From Triticum aestivum (Eukaryota; Streptophyta; Magnoliopsida; Poales; Poaceae), in contig NC_057803.1 in the NCBI RefSeq assembly GCF_018294505.1, forward strand, positions 683,243,826 through 683,307,825: DNA of 64,000 nucleotides, given 5' to 3'. Both the position numbers and the translations under genes were made by a program. The notes under the pieces are model-generated. The model saw only the letters and a program-made list of their open reading frames with translations, was not told the DNA's origin and did no database searches. Position 1 is the first letter of the stretch. Each line of letters starts with the position of its first letter. Shown here in pieces: positions 58,379-64,000 of the stretch.

Positions 58379-61300
58379 TCTCTTGCAGGTGTTTGCTTCC
58401 GGTGGGGGATCATGGTTGCTCGATAGTGAAGCTACAAATCATATGACCGGAAGCAAGGACTTGGTGGTGGACGTGCACAAGGTTCCATCTATGCCCACCA
58501 ATGTCGAGTGGGGTGACGCCTCATCTTCTAATGTATTGGGACTTGGAAAGGTGGTCATCTCTCATGATCTCACGATCGAGAAGGTCATGCTTGTTGAGTC
58601 CCTTGCATACAATTTACTTTCCGTTCATCAACTTGCAATCATGGGCTTTGCCACTTTCTTTGATATGGATACCGTGGCCCTCTTGTAGAGCAAGACTCTT
58701 AAAGTAGCCTTTGTTGGGCATGTCGAGAACGGTCTATATGTGATTAACTTTTCGGAGCGACCCACTAAGACCGCGACGTGCCTAATGGCTAAAGTTGATG
58801 TGGGATGGCTTTGGCATCGCCGTTTAGCCCATGTCAATATGAGATCTTTGCAAAGTCTCCTCAAGGGGGACCATGTCGTGGACTAACGAATGTTAGTTTT
58901 GCTAAAGATCATGCTTGCAGTGCTTGTATCGAAGGAAAGCTACATGAGAAGGCTCACCCTCCCACGACTATCATTTATTCAAAGAGGCCTTTGGAGCTCC
59001 TTCACATGGATCTCTTTGGGCCTCCATCCTTCGATAGTCTTGGAGGTAGGAAGTATTGCTTGGTGATTGTGGATGACTACTCAAGGTACACGTGGGTGTA
59101 TTTCTTCAAGAGGAAGAGCGAGACCCAACAAACTGTCATTGACTTTGCAAATGAAGCACAACGTCAACACAATGCAAAGATCTTGACAATAAGAAGTGAC
59201 AACGGCACCGAGTTCAAGAACTACACCTTGGATGAGTTTCTTAGTGATGAGGGAATCAAGCATCAATATTCCGCACCCTACACCCCTCAACAAAACGGTG
59301 TTGCGGAGAGGAAGAACCGGACGTTGATGGATGCGGCAAGGACCATGATGGCGGAGTTCAAGTCTCCGTACAACTTTTGGGCCGAAGCCATCAACACCGC
59401 GTGTCATGCATCCAATCGGCTCTACCTCCGCAAGGGCTTGAACAAGACTCCATATGAGATACTCACCGGTAACAAGCCCAACCTCAAGTACTTCCGGGTA
59501 TTCGGGTGTAAGTGTTTCATTCTCAAGAAAGGTGTTCGGTTGTCTAAATTTGAGGCTAGAGCTTATGAGGGCATATTTGTTGGTTATGCTACAAACTCTC
59601 ATGCTTACCGTGTCCTCAATAAATCCACGGGACTTATTGAGGAGACGTGTAACGTGGAGTTTGATGAGAATAACGGCTCCCAAGTGGAGCAAAGTGGCAC
59701 TTGTGATGTAGGTGATGAAATTCCTCCCCAAGCCATAAGAAGAATGGGTGTTGGCTTTATCCTACCCATTGAGGAACCCCTTGTGGCCGAAGGAGAAGGA
59801 CAAAGCTCCACTCAAGTGGAGCCATCACCAACCCAAGGCCCACACGCTTCCGAAGAACAACATGATGGCCCTCATCCTCAAGAACATGACCAAGGGCAAG
59901 ATCACGCTCAAGACAGTGTTGACCCATCAAGTGATGCCCAAGGTCAAGTTCTCTCCTCCGAGCAAGTTCAAGAACAAGAACAAGCCCAAGACGACTCTCA
60001 AGATGATCAAGTGACCACTTCTCGTGTCACCCTCGAGGAGGAATTAGAGCGTCGTGCCGCCAAGGTTGCTTCCAAGCTCTCCACCAAGGATCATCTCATG
60101 ACGAATGTGCTTGGAAGCTTAAGAAAGGGGGTAAGCACTCGTAGACAATTGGCAAATTATTGTGAGCATCACGCGTTTGTCTCTTGTGTGGAACCCCACA
60201 AGGTCTATGAGGCGCTAGAAGATCCGGATTGGCTCAATGCCATGCATGAAGAACTCAACAACTTCGAGCGCAACAAAGTGTGGAGATTGGTGCCAAGACC
60301 GACTGGGAATCACAATGTCATAGGAACCAAGTGGATATTTAAGAACAAAAAAGATGCCCATGGGATTATCATTCGCAACAAGGCTCGTTTGGTAGCACAA
60401 GTCTACTCCCAAATCGAGGGTATCGACTATAGTGAAACCTTTGCTCCCGTTGCTCGTCTTGAATCCATTCGCATGTTGATTGCATATGCTTCTCATCATA
60501 ACTTTAAGTTACAACAAATGGATGTGAAGAGTGCTTTTCTTAATGGTCCTATTAATGAATTGGTTTACGTCAAGCAACCCCCCGGGTTCGAGGATCCCTA
60601 CCTTCCCGATCATGTGTATCAACTCGATAAGGCACTCTATGGCCTTAAACAAGCCCCACGTGCGTGGTATGACCACCTTACCGAGTTGTTACAAGACCGT
60701 GGTTTTGAAGTTGGGCTAATCGACCCCACTCTTTTTACTAAGAATGTTAAAGGGGAGTTGTTTGTGTGCCAATTATATGTTGATGATATTATCTTTGGTT
60801 CACCTAACAAAGCTTTCAATGAGGAATTTGTCGCTCTCATGACCTCAAAGTTCGAGATGTCCTCCATGGGAGAGTTGAAGTTCTTTCTAGGGTTCGAAGT
60901 GAAGCAAAGAAGAGAAGGAACCTTCATCAATCAATCCAAATACACTCAAGACATTCTCAAGAGATTCAAACTAAGTGATGTCAAGCCGTCTTCCACTCCA
61001 ATGCCCACCAAGTGCCAACTTAACTTAGATCCCAATGGTAAAGTGGTGGATCAAAAGGTATATCGCTCCATGATTGGATCCTTGCTTTACCTTTGTGCAT
61101 CTAGACCAGATATCATGTTGAATGTGGGAATTTGTGCACGGTTTCAAGCCGCACCTAAGGAAAGTCACTATGTGGTGGTCAAACGAATCTTTCGATATTT
61201 GGCTCATACCCCAAACATTGGCTTACGGTATCCAAGAGGATCAAACTTCAAGCTTGTAGGGTACTCGAATTCCGATTGGGCGGGAGACAAAGTGGATAGG

Positions 61301-61797
61301 AAGTCCACTTCCGGAGGGTGCCAATTCCTTGGTTGCTCTTTGGTAAGTTGGTCTTCCAAAAAGCAAAGTTGTGTGTCTCTCTCGTCCATTGAGGCGGAGT
61401 ATGTTGCAGCCGGGAGTTGTTGTGCACAACTCTTATGGATGAGGCAAACTTTAAAGGATTATGGTGTCATTTGTGACAAATTTCCTGTTTGGTGTGATAA
61501 TGAAAGTGCCATCAAGATCTCTCTCAACCCGGTGCAACACTTCAAGACAAAGCATATTGAGATCCAGTATCACTTCATCTGGGATCACATTAGGCGAGGA
61601 GAGATCGAGCTCAACTATGTCAACACTCATGATAACCTTGCAGATATCTTCACGAAGCCCTTGGATGAATCAAGATTTCACGAGTTAAGGCATGAGCTAA
61701 ATATCATTGATTCGAGCAATGTTGCTCGAACCCTTGCACACCCCACCGTACTCAACATGTTGTCTTGTTTAGATGTAGGCATGGACATAGGGGGAGT
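58379..61797 (+). pseudogene. Broken pol of the Maximus-type element (PR, INT, RT, RNase H)
   Basis: The protease lies in a shifted frame (58374-58688): SWLLDSEATNHMTG has Glu where the catalytic motif DSGA needs Gly. A TAG at 58686-58688 interrupts it. At about 58884 the frame shifts back to that of gag, and then about 970 codons are open. Integrase has [15 protein letters not shown] and CSACIEGK (zinc finger), [18 protein letters not shown] and [10 protein letters not shown] (DDE). RT has [11 protein letters not shown] and YVDDIIFG. RNase H has [21 protein letters not shown] and [10 protein letters not shown]. The open frame runs 3 codons into element G before a TAA at 61805. INT, RT and RNase H look intact, PR does not. 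Confidence 0.9.
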
Positions 61798-63544
61798 TGT
61801 TGGGTAACATAGTAATTTCAAAATTTTCCTACGCACACGCAAGATCATGGTGATGCATAGCAACGAGACGGGAGAGTGTGATCTACGTACCCTTGTAGAT
61901 CGACAATGGAAGCGTTAGCACAACGTGGTTGATGTAGTCGTACGTCTTCACGGCCCGATCGATCAAGCACCGAAACTACGACACCTCCGAGTTCTAGCAC
62001 ACGTTCAGCTCGATGACAATCCCCGGACTCTGATCCAGCAAAGTGTCGGGGAAGAGTTCCGTCAGCACGATGGCGTGGTGACGATCTTGATGTACTACCG
62101 TCGCAGGGCTTCGCCTAAGCACCGCTACAGTATTATCGAGGACTATGGTAGAAGGGGGCACCGCACACGGCTAAGAATATGATCACGTGGATCAACTTGT
62201 GTCTCTAGGGGTGCCCCCTGCCTCCGTATATAAAGGATCAGAGGGGGGGGGGGGTGAGGCCGGCCAGGAGAGGGCGCGCCGGGAGGAGTCCTACTCCCTC
62301 CGGGAGTAGGATTCCCCCCTTTTCCTAGTTGGAATAGGATTCGGGAGGGGGGAAAGAGGAGAGAGAGAAGGAAGGGGGGCGCCGGCCCCCTCTCCTTGTC
62401 CTATTCGGACTAGGGGGGGGGGGAGGGGCGCGCGGCCCAGCACTGGCCACCTCTCCTCTCTTCCACTAAAGCCCACTAAGGCCCAAGTACCTCCCGGGGG
62501 GTTCCGGTAACCTCCCAGTACTCCGGTAAAATCCCGATTTCACCCAGAACACTTCCGATATCCAAATATAGGCTTCCAATATATCAATTTTTATGTCTCG
62601 ACCATTTCGAGACTCCTCGTCATGTCCCCGATCCCATCTGGGACTCCGAACTCCTTCGGTACATCAAAACTCATAAACTCATAATATAACTGTCATCGAA
62701 ACCTTAAGCGTGCGGACCCTACGGGTTCGAGAACAATGTAGACATGACTGAGACACATCTCCGGTCAATAACCAATAGCGGAACCTGGATGCTCATATTG
62801 GCTCCTACATATTCTACGAAGATCTTTATCGGTCAGACCGCATAACAACATACGTTGTTCCCTTTGTCATCAGTATGTTACTTGCCCGAGATTCGATCGT
62901 CGGTATCTTAATACCTACTTCAATCTCGTTACCGGCAAGTCTCTTTACTCGTTCCGTAATACATCATCTCACAACTAACTCATTAGTTGCAATGCTTGCA
63001 AGGCTTATGTGATGTGCATTACCGAGAGGGCCTAGAGATACCTCTTTGACAATCGGAGTGACAAATCCTAATATCGAAATACGCCAATCCAACATGTACC
63101 TTTGGAGACACCTGTAGAGCTCCTTTATAATCACCCAGTTACGTTGTGACGTTTGGTAGCACACAAAGTGTTCCTCCGGCAAACGGGAGTTGCATAATCT
63201 CATAGTCATAGGAACATGTATAAGTCATGAAGAAAGCAATAGCAACATACTAAACGATCGGGTGCTAAGCTAATGGAATGGGTCATGTCAATCACATCAT
63301 TCTCCTAATTATGTGATCCCGTTAATCAAATAACAACTCTTTTGTTTATGGTTAGGAAACATAACCATCTTCGATTAACGAGCTAGTCAAGTAGAGGCAT
63401 ACTAGTGACACTCTGTTTGTCTATGTATTCACACATGTATTATGTTTCCGGTTAATACAATTCTAGCATGAATAATAAACATTTATCATGATATAAGGAA
63501 ATAAATAATAACTTTATTATTGCCTCTAGGGCATATTTCCTTCA
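61798..63544 (-). repeat. 3' LTR of element G
   Basis: 1747 bp. The complement begins TGAAGGAAATATGCC at 63544 and ends at 61798. It carries the U3 inverted repeat CCTACTCCC/GGGAGTAGG near 62290-62310 (loop TCC in + orientation) and a TATATA motif near 62226-62232. Confidence 0.93.
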
Positions 63545-63555
63545 GTCTCCCACTT
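63545..63555 (-). other. Polypurine tract of element G
   Basis: The complement reads AAGTGGGAGAC, adjoining the LTR. Confidence 0.85.
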
Positions 63556-63577
63556 GCACTAGAGTCAATAATCTAGT

Positions 63578-63709
63578 TCACATCGCCATGTGATTCAACA
63601 CTAAGAGTTCACATCACCATGTGATTAACACCCATAGTTCACATCGTCATGTGACCTATACCCAAAGGGTTTACTAGAGTCAATAATCTAGTTCACATCA
63701 TTTATGTGA
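63578..63709 (-). repeat. Array of four small inverted repeats before the polypurine tract of G
   Basis: TCACAT/ATGTGA stems at 63578-63593, 63609-63624, 63639-63654 and 63693-63709, with loops CGCC, CACC, CGTC and CATTT (+ strand). The order and spacing mirror the array in D. Confidence 0.88.
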
Positions 63710-64000
63710 TTAACACCCAAAGAGTACTAAGGTGTGATCATGTTTTGCTTGTGAGATAATTGTAGTCAACGGGTCTGTCACATACAGATCCGTAAGTATT
63801 TTGCGAATTCTATGTGTACAATGCTCTGCATGGAGCTACTCTAGCTAATTGCTCCCACTTTCAATATGTATCTAGATCAAGACTTAGAGTCATCCAGATA
63901 TGTGTCAAAACTTGCATCGACGTAACTTTTTACGATGAACCTTTTGTCACCTCCATAATCGAGAAATATTTCCTTATTCTACTAAGGATAATTTTGACCA
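63710..64000 (-). pseudogene. Decayed pol end of element G with RNase H deletion
   Basis: The minus strand aligns almost base for base with 30790-31070 of D: GACAAAAGGTTCATCG, CGTCGATGCAAGTTTTGACA (RNase H VDASFD), AAGTCTTGATCTAGATACAT, then a jump from AGAGCATTGT to ACATAGAATTCGCAAAATAC. Stops abound (for example TGA and TAG within the former RNase H frame). The missing block contains the RNase H Glu and last Asp. Non-functional. Confidence 0.88.

Larger units (their letters stand above)
54166..61797 (+). mobile_element. Maximus/SIRE-type Copia retrotransposon, 3' LTR not in window
   Basis: The 5' LTR runs 54166-55765, followed by a primer site, a long gag and a Copia pol. ATAGGGGGAGT at 61787-61797 looks like the polypurine tract. 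Element G starts at the next base, so no 3' LTR is seen here. The long gag with acidic and coiled-coil parts and the pol type point to the SIRE/Maximus lineage. The left flank is CAACG; the right duplication is outside. It is inserted in the CACTA gene. Confidence 0.85.
61798..64000 (-). mobile_element. Element G: defective Angela-type Copia retrotransposon, minus strand, runs off window
   Basis: Starts TGTTGGGTAACATAG, the complement of an Angela LTR 3' end, immediately after GGAGT. The LTR spans 61798-63544, then the complement of the polypurine tract and a decayed internal end. It belongs to the same defective lineage as D (same deletion, same hairpin array). Its gag, 5' LTR and right flank lie beyond 64000. 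Confidence 0.92.

Overview
This window looks like a gene-poor, repeat-dense nuclear segment from a Triticeae grass (wheat, Aegilops, barley or rye group). The evidence is the composition of its mobile DNA: several BARE/WIS/Angela-type Copia retrotransposons with LTRs of about 1.73 kb, a Maximus/SIRE-type Copia element, a CACTA transposon carrying a Ulp1/C48-like gene, Stowaway and hAT MITEs, and an Au-type SINE. Family names come from my recognition of sequence, not from a database search.

Layout. 1-14762: the right-hand part of an old Angela-type element (A, + strand). Its gag-pol is broken and its 3' LTR is split by a younger complete element (B, 5513-14080) with an uninterrupted 1323-codon gag-pol. 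14763-17756: a LINE 3' remnant, a Stowaway MITE, a three-copy tandem repeat of about 127 bp, a 300-bp hAT MITE with a perfect 8-bp target duplication, and unassigned DNA. 17757-20421: a minus-strand, probably non-autonomous Copia derivative with mismatched LTRs. 20422-24245: MITE-rich spacer with a (GA)n microsatellite. 24246-37839: a minus-strand Copia element with short LTRs (C), dead at the integrase, RT and RNase H sites. Its left LTR is split by a defective Angela-type element (D, 24414-32970).

38095-39175: the only host-like gene, a minus-strand bHLH transcription factor gene of two exons with an apparent frameshift. 40245-41443: a LINE remnant and an Au SINE. 42061 to beyond 54165: a CACTA element interrupted by a third Angela-type element (F, 44702-53419) and by a Maximus/SIRE-type element (54166 onward). 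The latter is itself interrupted at 61798 by a minus-strand Angela-type element (G) that runs off the window.

The most interesting signal is a distinct defective Angela sublineage. Elements D and G, in different places and orientations, share the same RNase H deletion and the same four-unit array of small inverted repeats (stem TCACAT/ATGTGA, variable loop) just before the polypurine tract. D has lost its gag start codon and its RT active site, yet its LTRs differ by only about 1% by eye. This suggests the lineage spreads as a parasite of autonomous relatives such as B.
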